Positions 49,345 to 58,080 of a stretch of 64,000 nucleotides of DNA are shown here, piece after piece. Each line of letters starts with the position of its first letter. Positions within the stretch are counted from its first letter, which is position 1. Source of the stretch: Clostridium sp. Marseille-P3244 (GTDB lineage Bacteria > Bacillota > Clostridia > Lachnospirales > Lachnospiraceae). The notes below the pieces were generated by a model. It saw only the letters and a list, made by a program, of their open reading frames with translations. It was not told the origin of the DNA and did no database searches. The stretch lies in the NCBI RefSeq assembly GCF_900120155.1, contig NZ_LT635549.1, forward strand, positions 1-64,000. Direction: 5' to 3'. The translations under genes and the position numbers were made by a program.

Positions 49345-50106
49345 TTAGTTTACCTCCTCTGCTTTCTGTGTACCTTTGTAGTCAATGTAGGCGATAAACA
49401 GCGCGATCACCGTAATCGGCACGATCGGCATGTTCAGGACAGCCATCAGGATAAATCCTACGAGTACAAATAAGAGCTCAATGTTCTTCTTAAGTGTGAA
49501 CTTGATCAGCAGACCAAATCCGACTGCCGGAAGGATGCCTCCAAGTACCTGGAAGATTGTTCCCAGCCACTCGGGTATCATCTCGATCACTCCCGAAATA
49601 TAGTCAGCTCCGAAGTAGCATGCCAGGAAGATCGGGAAAAAGCGGACTACAAATTCTGAAATATTGGCATAAATCGGAATGCGGGCAGCCTGTTTTAATT
49701 TGCCCTCCGCGATCCATTTCTCCTGCTTGTGTACGAACACTGCGTTAAAAGTAGCCACACCGTAGATCGCGACCACACCCATAAGGCTTAAAGGTACGGA
49801 GATGCCAACCGCATACTCCGGTGTGGCGTTTGCTGCCAGAGCCAGCGGAATGCCGATATAGGACGCAAAGTTTACGTCGCCCGGAACGGACATTCCCGGT
49901 GTGACCAGCCCCACATACAGCGCCTGGATAGCGGCACCGATAAGAATTCCGTTTTTCACATCTCCCATAATGAGTCCAATGATCGCTCCCGCTACGATTG
50001 GACGGCCGATTCCATTCCAGCCTCCGATCGTACCGAAAAGAAATGTTCCGTAAATAGAGCCAAGATATCCTAAAAGTGCGATTAATAATGCTTGAATAAG
50101 TGACAT
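49345..50106 (-). CDS. PTS sorbose/mannose-family IIC component
   Basis: 253 residues with seven or eight hydrophobic segments. Typical blocks are GRPIVAGAIIGLIMGDVKNG, ILIGAAIQALYVGLVTPGMS, and PGDVNFASYIGIPLALAANA. It carries the translocated sugar together with IID. Between IIB and IID in the operon. Its sequence alone does not tell mannose, sorbose, N-acetylgalactosamine or glucosamine types apart; neighbouring nanE suggests an N-acetyl amino sugar. Confidence 0.92.
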   Translation of the reverse strand: MSLIQALLIALLGYLGSIYGTFLFGTIGGWNGIGRPIVAGAIIGLIMGDVKNGILIGAAIQALYVGLVTPGMSVPGDVNFASYIGIPLALAANATPEYAVGISVPLSLMGVVAIYGVATFNAVFVHKQEKWIAEGKLKQAARIPIYANISEFVVRFFPIFLACYFGADYISGVIEMIPEWLGTIFQVLGGILPAVGFGLLIKFTLKKNIELLFVLVGFILMAVLNMPIVPITVIALFIAYIDYKGTQKAEEVN

Positions 50107-50166
50107 ATTGTCCTCCTCTCTGAATTATTTCACTTCATCTCATGTTATTTTTATTTCATCCCGGAT

Positions 50167-50643
50167 TTATTTCACATCGTTCCACTCGATCTCTTTCTCC
50201 CCGGGCACCTGCTGAAAGTAGACTCGAACTCCCATGTCCGTCAATGCATTGCAGGCATCCTTCTCTCTGTCAAGAAGGAAGGAGAAAAAAGTTGCCTTTG
50301 TGGTCTCTCTCCGATTGCTCATGGGTCCGATGTTCAGTGCCTTTGGAAGTTTGTCGGTCCTTTTCTGCAGCTCTAACGCTACCACCGGATCTTTCACGAG
50401 CACCAGTGTGCTGTCGCCTGACTCCGCTGACGCCTCCACTGCGGGCACAGCTGTATCCACATCATGGGCTTCCAGTTTCACTGTCGGCGGCACCGACATT
50501 TTATAAATGTTACTCATCACAGGATTGGAAGCAGTAAACGGATCCACCAGGATAATGTGATCGATCTTGTAATCATTCAGAACTTTCACGATACACTGCC
50601 CATGAATCAGTCGATCGTCGCATCTTAAAATTGTAATTGCCAT
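50167..50643 (-). CDS. PTS mannose-family IIB component
   Basis: 158 residues. The phosphorylated His is H14 in RCDDRLIHGQCIVK. Other marks are IILVDPFTASNPVMSNIYKM and LNIGPMSNRRETTKATFFSF. It receives phosphate from IIA and passes it to the sugar at IIC/IID. It lies between IIA and IIC; the 60-nt gap to IIC is the widest in the PTS set. Confidence 0.93.
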   Translation of the reverse strand: MAITILRCDDRLIHGQCIVKVLNDYKIDHIILVDPFTASNPVMSNIYKMSVPPTVKLEAHDVDTAVPAVEASAESGDSTLVLVKDPVVALELQKRTDKLPKALNIGPMSNRRETTKATFFSFLLDREKDACNALTDMGVRVYFQQVPGEKEIEWNDVK

Positions 50644-50665
50644 AATATCCTCCTTTCTGTTTTCC

Positions 50666-51061
50666 CTATATCAATTCTTCTTTTGTGATCCATCGGAAAG
50701 CTTCTCCGGCAGTCTGCTCAATGCTGCCGCGAAGATCTTCCCCGTCAGCCGCTGTACGGCTCATGACAAAATCGAGCAATATCGGCAGGCTGACTCCTGT
50801 GATCACTTCATAATCCTCCTGGGAAGCAAGCATGCATCCGGCATTGCACGGGGTAGCCCCGAACATGTCACAGAACAGCCAGATCTTTTTACAAGACATG
50901 GCCTTTGCAGCTTCCCGGATCTTCTCCATCAGCGTCTCCATGCCATCTCCTTCTCTGAGGCCGATCGCCGCGAGATCTTCCTGCTTTCCCGCGATCATCT
51001 CGACCGCTTCTTTCAGGCCCTCGGCAAATCCTGCATGTGTGACAATGATCCCTCCTGTCAT
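50666..51061 (-). CDS. PTS mannose-family IIA component
   Basis: 131 residues. The phosphoacceptor is H9 in GGIIVTHAGFAEGLKEAVEM, close to the canonical His10. IWLFCDMFGATPCNAGCMLA and the ITGVSLPILLDFV block follow. It takes phosphate from HPr. The gene overlaps the aminotransferase upstream by 4 nt, linking the transport and metabolic genes in one transcript. Confidence 0.92.
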   Translation of the reverse strand: MTGGIIVTHAGFAEGLKEAVEMIAGKQEDLAAIGLREGDGMETLMEKIREAAKAMSCKKIWLFCDMFGATPCNAGCMLASQEDYEVITGVSLPILLDFVMSRTAADGEDLRGSIEQTAGEAFRWITKEELI

Positions 51062-52221
51062 ATCGTCCTCCTTTCCTGCATCATCCTATCAATCCTGAGT
51101 AATGCTTCGTTTAATATTTTCTTTGGGCACGCAAAGTTCAATCGAACATATTCCTCTGCGTCCGGATGAAAATCTGTACCTTTGTTCAGAGCAACACGGG
51201 CCTCTTTTATCAGTCTTTCATATATATCGGGGACCCCGGAAAATCTCAGCCAGTAAAAATAGGTTCCCTCGGGCTCATATCCCTCTACCCACTGTCTGTC
51301 TTTCACAAACTGCGTGACAATGGCCCGGTTCTCTTTCAGATAATCCAACAGTTTCTCCTGCCACTCCTGTGATCTTAAATAGGCTGCTTTCACCGCCTCC
51401 ATGGCAAACAGATTGATACTGCTGATCCCGATGACCGCCGCGTATTTCCGAAAGCGTTCCCGCATCTTCGTATTCTTGATAAACACTGCGGAAATCTTGA
51501 TCCCTGCCAGGTTAAATGCTTTTGTAGGAGCGACACAGCAGATGGTGTTCTCCTTTGCGTAGGAACTGGCCATCATAATGGAGGAAAACTGGTGTCCCGG
51601 GTAAATAAAATCATTGTGAATTTCATCAGATATGATCAGCAGCTGATGCCTTTCACACAGATCCGAGATTGCCTGAAGTTCCTCTTCATCAAAAATCCTT
51701 CCGGTAGGATTATGTGGATTACACAGAAGCAGAGCCCTGCAGCGGGATGCGTATCTTTCTGCCGCTTCCATATCCGGAACAACTCTGTCCTCCTTATGTT
51801 TCATATCCACATAAACCGGAATCCGGCCTGTATTTTCCACCGCGTCCACAAACGGATGATAGCAGGGACGAAAGATCATGATCCCGTCTCCCTCCGCTGT
51901 AAAAAGGTTCAGCGCTGCCGTGACCGAGTACATCACTCCCGTTGAAAGGATGACATCTTCTTCCTCTACATCGAAACCATGGTGCTCCCGAAACCGGTCG
52001 GCAAATAGTCTGTAATACTGCCTGCCTCTGTCCGTATATCCGTAGATCGGATGAGAAGCTCTCCTGATCAGTGCCTCTCTGATGGCGTCACTGACTGGGA
52101 AATCCATATCCGCCAGCCACAGCGGAAGAAGGTCTTCATCCTGGTACTGCATCCGCAGCCTGTCCCATTTTGTGGACTCAGTTCCCTTGCGGTCAATGAC
52201 TTTGTCGAAATCTACAGGCAT
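51058..52221 (-). CDS. MalY/PatB-type PLP-dependent aminotransferase or C-S lyase
   Basis: 387 residues. Typical class I fold: LPLWLADMDFPVSDAIREAL near the start, YGYTDRG, ILSTGVMYSVTAALNLFTAE, LLCNPHNPTGRIFDEEELQA, and the PLP lysine in CVAPTKAFNLAGIKISAVFI. The MADMDF-like motif and YGY mark the MalY/PatB group, which includes cystathionine beta-lyases. Its place between nanE and the PTS genes is unusual: it may modify an amino-sugar intermediate or simply be co-regulated. Substrate is unknown. Confidence 0.88.
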   Translation of the reverse strand: MPVDFDKVIDRKGTESTKWDRLRMQYQDEDLLPLWLADMDFPVSDAIREALIRRASHPIYGYTDRGRQYYRLFADRFREHHGFDVEEEDVILSTGVMYSVTAALNLFTAEGDGIMIFRPCYHPFVDAVENTGRIPVYVDMKHKEDRVVPDMEAAERYASRCRALLLCNPHNPTGRIFDEEELQAISDLCERHQLLIISDEIHNDFIYPGHQFSSIMMASSYAKENTICCVAPTKAFNLAGIKISAVFIKNTKMRERFRKYAAVIGISSINLFAMEAVKAAYLRSQEWQEKLLDYLKENRAIVTQFVKDRQWVEGYEPEGTYFYWLRFSGVPDIYERLIKEARVALNKGTDFHPDAEEYVRLNFACPKKILNEALLRIDRMMQERRTI

Positions 52222-52227
52222 ATCCTC

Positions 52228-52944
52228 TCACCTGCCTCTCTTCATGTTTTCCACCAGATACCGGGTCGTCTTCATCGGATTCGTGATCGCGCTTCCGATG
52301 GTTACCATATCCGCGCCGCATTCCCAGACACGGTTCAGCTGTTCCAGATTCCAGATCCTCCCCTCTCCATTTACGAAACATCCCGTATGCTCCTTAAGGT
52401 CTCTGATCAACTGGTAATCCGGCTCCAGACCACTCTTCTCCTTTGTTTCTGCTGTATAGCCGCTGAGAGTAGAGGAGATGATATCGAACCCCATTTCCGC
52501 ACATGCGACTCCTTCTTCCAGAGTTGCCAGATCTGCCATAAGCGGCACCTCCGGGAACTCTTCCTTCAGCCGTTTTACAATATCCTCCAGTTTCTCTCCG
52601 CCGGGTCTTTCCCGCAGGGTCCCGTCCAGCGCCACAATATCGCACCCGGCCTCTATAACTGCTTTTGCCGATTCATAAGTGGGAGTGATAAATACAGAGT
52701 GATACATGTCAAAATTATCTCCATCTATCACTTTATTGATGCCGATCAGCGGTACATCTGTCAGCTTTCTTATCTCCTGGATCGCTTCCGGCCAGCATGC
52801 TCTCAGGCCTTCCGCGCCGCCTTTCAGTACACATCTGGCCAGCGTCTCCATATTTTCAGTCCCATACAGAGGGTTATCTTCATAGGCCTGGCATGAGACC
52901 ACCAGTTTTCCTTTTAATCCGTCTAATAGTTCCTGTTTCTTCAT
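52228..52944 (-). CDS. nanE: N-acetylmannosamine-6-phosphate 2-epimerase
   Basis: 238 residues. A TIM barrel with KLVVSCQAYEDNPLYGTENM at the start, GGAEGLRACWPEAIQEIRKL, VPLIGINKVIDGDNFDMYHS, and VALDGTLRERPGGEKLEDIV (catalytic Lys region). FDIISSTLSGYTAET and VNGEGRIWNLEQLNRVWECG follow. It turns ManNAc-6-P into GlcNAc-6-P. With a PTS and a SIS protein next to it, ManNAc or a related sugar may be the transported substrate. No nanA lyase or nagA/nagB is in this window. Confidence 0.92.
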   Translation of the reverse strand: MKKQELLDGLKGKLVVSCQAYEDNPLYGTENMETLARCVLKGGAEGLRACWPEAIQEIRKLTDVPLIGINKVIDGDNFDMYHSVFITPTYESAKAVIEAGCDIVALDGTLRERPGGEKLEDIVKRLKEEFPEVPLMADLATLEEGVACAEMGFDIISSTLSGYTAETKEKSGLEPDYQLIRDLKEHTGCFVNGEGRIWNLEQLNRVWECGADMVTIGSAITNPMKTTRYLVENMKRGR

Positions 52945-52953
52945 ATAATTCTC

Positions 52954-53676
52954 CTAATACTGCCGGGTATACTTCGCAAAATATTCATCGTTCACATGTT
53001 CTGTGCCCTCGCTGTTCAGGCTGACAAACACAGGGGGCTTTTTCCCTGCTTCCATGATGTATTCTGCGCACTGTACACTGATAGCCTGTACGATAAAAGC
53101 GTTTGCCATGGATGAAGTAGGACAGACAGCCGTGTCCAGTCCTTCCATTTTTAACGCGCAGTCTCCGGGAACTCCACAGTTGTCGATCACCACATCCGCA
53201 ATATCCAGAAGATGCTTCCCACTGGCGTGCCGGGATGTAGTCGCGTTGGAGTGGGCCACACTTGTGATACCGATGACCTTGGCACCTCTTTTTTTCGCCT
53301 CCAGGGCCAGCTCAATAGGATAAGCATTTCGTCCGGAATTTGACGCGATCAACACTACATCATCTTCCTGAATATGATAAAGTTCCGCCAGGATCTCTGC
53401 ATATCCGCTCAGACGCTCAATAAAAGAACTCTTTGTCGGATGCTCGTTCAACGTCAGCTCCGTGGTAAGGATCGGTTTCACAAAAGCCAGTCCGCCGGCT
53501 CTTCCGTAGAATTCCTCAGACACTGTATGGGAATGTCCGCTGCCGCTGACAAAAAACGTATGCTCTCCCACAAAACAGTCTGCGATCATTTTTGCCGCGG
53601 TGTCCAGGGCTTCACTCTGTGTCTCCTGAATCTTTTTCACGACAGAAATGCCTGTTTCAAATACTTCATTGATCAT
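52954..53676 (-). CDS. SIS domain sugar-phosphate protein
   Basis: 240 residues. A single SIS fold: FVSGSGHSHTVSEEFYGRAG, VLIASNSGRNAYPIELALEA, and KVIGITSVAHSNATTSRHAS. The N-terminal helix (MINEVFETGISVVKKIQETQ) and overall pattern match the group annotated UPF0309/sugar isomerase. SIS proteins isomerise phosphosugars or act as sensors. It overlaps the upstream YcxB-like gene by 11 nt and precedes nanE by 9 nt, so it is part of the amino-sugar operon. Confidence 0.85.
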   Translation of the reverse strand: MINEVFETGISVVKKIQETQSEALDTAAKMIADCFVGEHTFFVSGSGHSHTVSEEFYGRAGGLAFVKPILTTELTLNEHPTKSSFIERLSGYAEILAELYHIQEDDVVLIASNSGRNAYPIELALEAKKRGAKVIGITSVAHSNATTSRHASGKHLLDIADVVIDNCGVPGDCALKMEGLDTAVCPTSSMANAFIVQAISVQCAEYIMEAGKKPPVFVSLNSEGTEHVNDEYFAKYTRQY

Positions 53677-54280
53677 GTCTCTCCTCCTTCGTCTTTCTTT
53701 GCATACAGTTCTCCATTACTGATACGTAAAAACGACGCCAGCTGTCCTTGTCAGGAAAGATTCTTTTTGGTATAATAAGGACCTCTTTTGTCTTCAGAGT
53801 GAGTATCAGCAGCCTCTGGAACTGGATGCAGTGTGTTACCAGCTCATATGGATATGTTTTTTCCCTCCCTCTGCTCTCGTACCGGATCTGGCTGTCATCA
53901 AAACTGAGATGGATCTTCTCATAGGACCGGCCCTCCTTTTTCAGCTTTCTTAAAATCTGCCGTTTCAGGATGCCGTCCATGAACAGCCCGCTGAATATCA
54001 GCCACACGATACAGACGCTAAGGACCAGAATAATCTGAGCCATCTTCTGATCCAGCCGGAATAGAATCGCCCCGCCCAGGACGATTATGCAGACAAGCCA
54101 TCGGACCACTGCCTTCTGCCTCTTGACAGAAACTGTCTGTGCTTTCTGGAAGGTCAGATAAGAACTATAATCATTTACGTTTAACTGATATGATATCTCG
54201 TTCACAGGCTCACCGCTTTCCACTTTTTGGATTTTACTCCACTTTTTTAAAACTTTATGAAATTTGCTCCACATCTGCAT
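53666..54280 (-). CDS. YcxB-like membrane protein
   Basis: 204 residues. Two close membrane helices (about 60-78 and 83-103), then a soluble C-terminal part with KIHLSFDDSQIRYESRGREK, TYPYELVTHCIQFQRLLILT and VLIIPKRIFPDKDSWRRFYV. The latter fits YcxB-like domains in Firmicutes, whose role is unknown. It overlaps the SIS gene and is thus probably co-expressed with the PTS operon. Confidence 0.65.
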   Translation of the reverse strand: MQMWSKFHKVLKKWSKIQKVESGEPVNEISYQLNVNDYSSYLTFQKAQTVSVKRQKAVVRWLVCIIVLGGAILFRLDQKMAQIILVLSVCIVWLIFSGLFMDGILKRQILRKLKKEGRSYEKIHLSFDDSQIRYESRGREKTYPYELVTHCIQFQRLLILTLKTKEVLIIPKRIFPDKDSWRRFYVSVMENCMQRKTKEERHDQ

Positions 54281-54341
54281 AATAGCATACTTTAGCCATC
54301 ATGTAAATACATAAAATCAATTTTTTCTATCTTTTTTGCAC

Positions 54342-54391
54342 AAAAAAAGACTGTCCCGCCGACGAAATTCGTCAGGTGTAACAGTCTTTTT
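54342..54391 (-). terminator. Terminator after the RpiR regulator gene
   Basis: aaaaagactgt / acagtcttttt arms with an inner cgacgaaattcgtc hairpin. It separates the regulator from the downstream sugar operon. Confidence 0.75.
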
Positions 54392-54407
54392 ACGCTGAAA
54401 GTCTGAA

Positions 54408-55223
54408 TCAGTCGTTAATCTTATTCATAACAGAACGGGCGATCTTCTCACGCGGTTTTGCAGTATCATCAATATATCGGATGGCATAGCCGCTGATGAC
54501 CAGATCCAGAAGGAACATCTGGGAGACCATGGTAGAAAATGTCCCCGCGTTTACCACATTCGTCTTCCCATAACTGATCAGTACGCAGTCCCCCAATTTC
54601 GCCAGAGTGGAATGGATGTGGTTGGTTATGACAATGATCCTGGCTCCCGCCTCCTTCGCCAGCGACACCGCTTCTATCAGGTCCTTCGTCTCTCCGGACA
54701 CAGAGACCGTGATGATCAGTGAATTTTCGTCACACAGGCTGGCCTGCATGCTCTGAACGTGAGAGTCCGTGACTGCTTTTGTCCTTTTTCCAAAACGGAA
54801 CAGCCTTGCCTCACCCATGGACGCCGACAATCCGCTGGTCCCGATCCCGAAGAAATAGATATCCTCCGCTTTCCGGATCATCTCCACCGCCAGATCGATC
54901 TGTTTCTGAGAGACCATCTCATCCGTCATCTCAATGGTGTTGATCAGGTTGCGCTTGATATCCTCCCGTTTTCCCTCAGAAGGATCATTCGCCTCCGTGC
55001 TTTCCACCGCCAGAGTAAACTTCAGCTCCTGGAAGCCTTTCAGATCGATCTTCCTGCAGAAGCGGACGATCGTGGCCTCTCCTACTCCCAGCATCGAAGA
55101 AAACTCTGCCAGAGTAATATGCTCGATCCCTTCCTTCCTGTGTTCCAGAATATAGTCCGCCACCTTCCTTTCCGACTTGGTAAAAGTCGGATAACACGTT
55201 TCAATACTCCCTATGGTCTGCAT
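54408..55223 (-). CDS. MurR/RpiR family transcriptional regulator
   Basis: 271 residues. The N-terminal RpiR helix-turn-helix (ITLAEFSSMLGVGEATIVRF, CRKIDLKGFQELKFTLAVES) is joined to a SIS sensor domain (YFFGIGTSGLSASMGEARLF, LIITVSVSGETKDLIEAVSL, RIIVITNHIHSTLAKL). Such regulators sense phosphosugars and control adjacent sugar genes. It is the natural regulator of the PTS-nanE operon downstream, which starts after its terminator. It could also control the BSH and pentose genes upstream. Confidence 0.92.
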   Translation of the reverse strand: MQTIGSIETCYPTFTKSERKVADYILEHRKEGIEHITLAEFSSMLGVGEATIVRFCRKIDLKGFQELKFTLAVESTEANDPSEGKREDIKRNLINTIEMTDEMVSQKQIDLAVEMIRKAEDIYFFGIGTSGLSASMGEARLFRFGKRTKAVTDSHVQSMQASLCDENSLIITVSVSGETKDLIEAVSLAKEAGARIIVITNHIHSTLAKLGDCVLISYGKTNVVNAGTFSTMVSQMFLLDLVISGYAIRYIDDTAKPREKIARSVMNKIND

Positions 55224-55275
55224 ATCAATACAATCTCCTGAATCTCTTTTTTCAGGGATACCGCCGGGGCTCCAC

Positions 55276-56409
55276 CTAAGTCTCCTTCTTCGGCCTGCCG
55301 TTCCCGCCCGATGGTCCTGTCTGATTTAAATTGTACTCCATGCATTTTTCTTTTTCAACTGATTCGTTCTGCCACTTTATATTCTGTTCTGTTTCCAGCC
55401 CATATCCGATCAGTTTTTTTCCATCCGTACCGGCATTCTCCAGTCTTACCGCATTGATCTGACTGTTCTCGTACGTCCTGTAATAATATACTCCGGTGCG
55501 GACATTGACACAGCAGGAATAGACTGTTATGTCACACCTGCCCTCCTCTGTATACACAGATCCCCTCGTCATGGCCACACCATCCAGAATGTGGAAAAAC
55601 TGGGATACATTGGACATCTCATCCTGAGCGCACACGGAATTCCACTTCAGGAACGCGGCCCGGATAAACCGGGAAGCAGAAGAGGGATCCCCCGGAAGCC
55701 CCAGGGCTCCCATTCCCTGGGAGTACGGCGCAAGCCGAAGCGTCTTCTTTTCCATTTCCGTCTCCGGATCCCGGCCCCCGGCAAACCGCGGGACAGGAGG
55801 TCCGGAAGTAAGATTCAGATAGTTGTTCAAATTAGTAGAATGATATTCAAAAGGCGGATTATTGGTCAGCACACCGACCGGATTTTCATAGATCTTAAGT
55901 CCTCCTTCCATCTGTTCCAGAACCAGGCACTGTTCCCGATCCGCCAGCATCCAGTGCAGCGGAGCCGGAGGCATATCCGCCGAAAAGGCGTCATCCGTAA
56001 TATTGAGTGTCCGAAGCTGTTCCTGTGCCTCACGGACCGTGCCACAGGTTCCCAGGATCCACGGGATCAGCTCAAAGGAAGCCAGATTCCTGCCGCCCTC
56101 TGCCGGCTTCCTGTAACAGGCGCTGCCGGGAAAGTTCAGTCCCGCCATGCACAGCCCTTTCTCATTGACCGCCTCTGCATAGAGCGGAAACGGGGAAGTC
56201 CCCCCGCCGCTCTTTTTTCCGGCGGTTGTCATACCGGCCGATGACGCCATCCCGATCATCGCGTAATGGGCCGCCTGATCCGGAGCATGGCGGAATTGAA
56301 GATGGAAATTCCTGGGAGTCACGACGATCTGCTCTCCAAAGGAATACTCCAGATCCAGGTTCCTTCCAAAATAAAAGTCTCCGTTTTCAAAAGTAATACA
56401 TGTACACAT
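55276..56409 (-). CDS. bsh: Bile salt hydrolase (choloylglycine hydrolase family)
   Basis: 377 residues. Start chosen at 56409 so that Cys2 becomes the N-terminal nucleophile (MCTCITFENGDFYFGRNLDL). Other active-site features are GRNLDLEYSF (Arg and Asp), EKGLCMAGLNFPG (Asn), VGVLTNNPPFEYHSTNLNNY (Asn), and GLPGDPSSASRFIRAAFLKW (Arg). FFHILDGVAMTRGS and YYYRTYENSQINAV are close to known clostridial BSH. The enzyme frees taurine or glycine from conjugated bile acids in the gut. It is longer than the usual 315-335 residues because of an insertion near residue 60 and a C-terminal tail of about 45 residues. No signal peptide. It lies 6 nt after the FGGY kinase gene in the same direction. Confidence 0.88.
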   Translation of the reverse strand: MCTCITFENGDFYFGRNLDLEYSFGEQIVVTPRNFHLQFRHAPDQAAHYAMIGMASSAGMTTAGKKSGGGTSPFPLYAEAVNEKGLCMAGLNFPGSACYRKPAEGGRNLASFELIPWILGTCGTVREAQEQLRTLNITDDAFSADMPPAPLHWMLADREQCLVLEQMEGGLKIYENPVGVLTNNPPFEYHSTNLNNYLNLTSGPPVPRFAGGRDPETEMEKKTLRLAPYSQGMGALGLPGDPSSASRFIRAAFLKWNSVCAQDEMSNVSQFFHILDGVAMTRGSVYTEEGRCDITVYSCCVNVRTGVYYYRTYENSQINAVRLENAGTDGKKLIGYGLETEQNIKWQNESVEKEKCMEYNLNQTGPSGGNGRPKKET

Positions 56410-56481
56410 AAAATGTCCCTCCCGGAATGATCTCTGTCTCTCATTCTGACCGGAAGGGACATCTCTGTCAAGCACCCATTC

Positions 56482-58080
56482 TTATTCTGTTTTTATTTTT
56501 TCGACAGCGGTCCTTTCAATATCCAGCCCCGCCCGGAATCTTTCCATAAAAGTACAAAATCCCCTGCTTTCTCCGCCATCCGGTTGTATCACGGTTCCTT
56601 CCGCTCCCCGGAAGACTTTCTGCTCCAGATAATCTGCCAGCGTCTCCCCCAGCTCCCGGCAGATCATATAGGACGCCAGGACCGCAATCCCCCAGGCACC
56701 TCCTTCGCCTGCGGTGGCCATGACTTTTACGGGCACCTCCAGGGCATCCGCCATGATCTTCTGAGTGGTCCCTTTCGTCTTGAAGAATCCGCCGTGCCCG
56801 ACGATAACATCTACTTTTACGCCTTCTGCCGCCAGGATATCCATCCCGATTTTAATGGTTCCCAGCGAAGCATACAGATTCGTCTTCATAAAATTGGCCA
56901 GATCAAACCGGCTTTCCGGAGTGCGGATAAACATCGGCCTGCCGTCTTCCAGCCCGGTGATATGTTCTCCGGACAGATAGTTGTAAGCCAGCATGCCCCC
57001 GCCGTCGGGCTCTCCTTCCATTGCCTTGTTATACAGGATCCGGAAAATATCCTCTCTTTTTATCTGCAGTCCCGCGGCTTCGGCAAACTCCCGGAAAAGC
57101 CCGATCCAGGAATTCAGGTCGGAGGTCAGATTATTGCAGTGTACCATTGCTACCAGATGGCCGTCCGGAGTCACCACCTGGTCGATCTCCGGGTATACTC
57201 TGCTCAGCTCTTTTTCCAGAACCAGCATGGCGAAGACAGAAGTTCCTGAGGAAATATTTCCAGTGCAGGGCCTGATGCTGTTGGTCGCCACCATTCCCGT
57301 TCCCCCGTCACCTTCCGGCGGACAGAAAGGAATTCCCGCCTCCAGTGTACCGGACGGATCAAGAAGTCTGGCTCCTTTTTCTGTCAGTTCCCCGGCATTT
57401 TCTCCCACGTCTACGATCTCCGGAAGAATATCTCCCAGTTTCCACGGATACCCTTTTCCCCGGATTGCTTCCTGGAACTTACCGATCATCGTACTGTTAA
57501 ACTTCCGGGTCTTCAGATCAATGGGGAACATTCCGGACGCTTCGTTAAGCCCCACTGCCTTCCGGCCCGTCAGCTTCCAGTGCACGTACCCCGCCAGCGT
57601 GGTCATAAACGCGATCCGGGGCACATGGGGCTCCTCATTTAAGACAGCCTGATACAGGTGGGCGATACTCCACCGCTGGGGGATCGGATAATGGAACAGC
57701 TCCATAAGCTCCTCCGATGCTTCCTTTGTGATCGTATTTCTCCATGTCCGGAACGGTACCAGCTGATTTTCCGCTCTGTCGAACACCATGTATCCGTGCT
57801 GCATGGCGCTGATCCCGATGGCTCCGATTTTCGTAAGTTCCGCCCCGTACTGACCTTTCACCTGTTCTTTCAGATTCTGATAGCTCCCCTGAAGTCCCTT
57901 CCAGACATCCTCAAGAGAATAAGTCCATATCCCGTCCAGGATCTGATTTTCCCATTCAAAACTTCCCACGGCAAGGACGTTCGTCTCAAGATCCGTGAGT
58001 ACCGATTTTATGCGTGTTGACCCCAACTCGATTCCCAGAACGGTTCTTCCGTGTTCTATCTCATACTTTTTCTCGTTCAT
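56482..58080 (-). CDS. FGGY family carbohydrate kinase
   Basis: 532 residues. N-terminal phosphate 1 motif VLGIELGSTRIKSVLTDLET, AIGISAMQHGYMVFDRAENQ for sugar binding, and ASGMFPIDL. The C-terminal half has ISSGTSVFAMLVLEKELSRV, VDVIVGHGGFFKTKGTTQKI, and the adenosine loop VMATAGEGGAWGIAVLASYM. The family phosphorylates xylulose, ribulose, fuculose, rhamnulose or similar. With an AraD-type epimerase and two isomerases nearby, an L-ribulokinase/xylulokinase-like role is likely. It overlaps the SIS gene by 4 nt. Confidence 0.9.
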   Translation of the reverse strand: MNEKKYEIEHGRTVLGIELGSTRIKSVLTDLETNVLAVGSFEWENQILDGIWTYSLEDVWKGLQGSYQNLKEQVKGQYGAELTKIGAIGISAMQHGYMVFDRAENQLVPFRTWRNTITKEASEELMELFHYPIPQRWSIAHLYQAVLNEEPHVPRIAFMTTLAGYVHWKLTGRKAVGLNEASGMFPIDLKTRKFNSTMIGKFQEAIRGKGYPWKLGDILPEIVDVGENAGELTEKGARLLDPSGTLEAGIPFCPPEGDGGTGMVATNSIRPCTGNISSGTSVFAMLVLEKELSRVYPEIDQVVTPDGHLVAMVHCNNLTSDLNSWIGLFREFAEAAGLQIKREDIFRILYNKAMEGEPDGGGMLAYNYLSGEHITGLEDGRPMFIRTPESRFDLANFMKTNLYASLGTIKIGMDILAAEGVKVDVIVGHGGFFKTKGTTQKIMADALEVPVKVMATAGEGGAWGIAVLASYMICRELGETLADYLEQKVFRGAEGTVIQPDGGESRGFCTFMERFRAGLDIERTAVEKIKTE

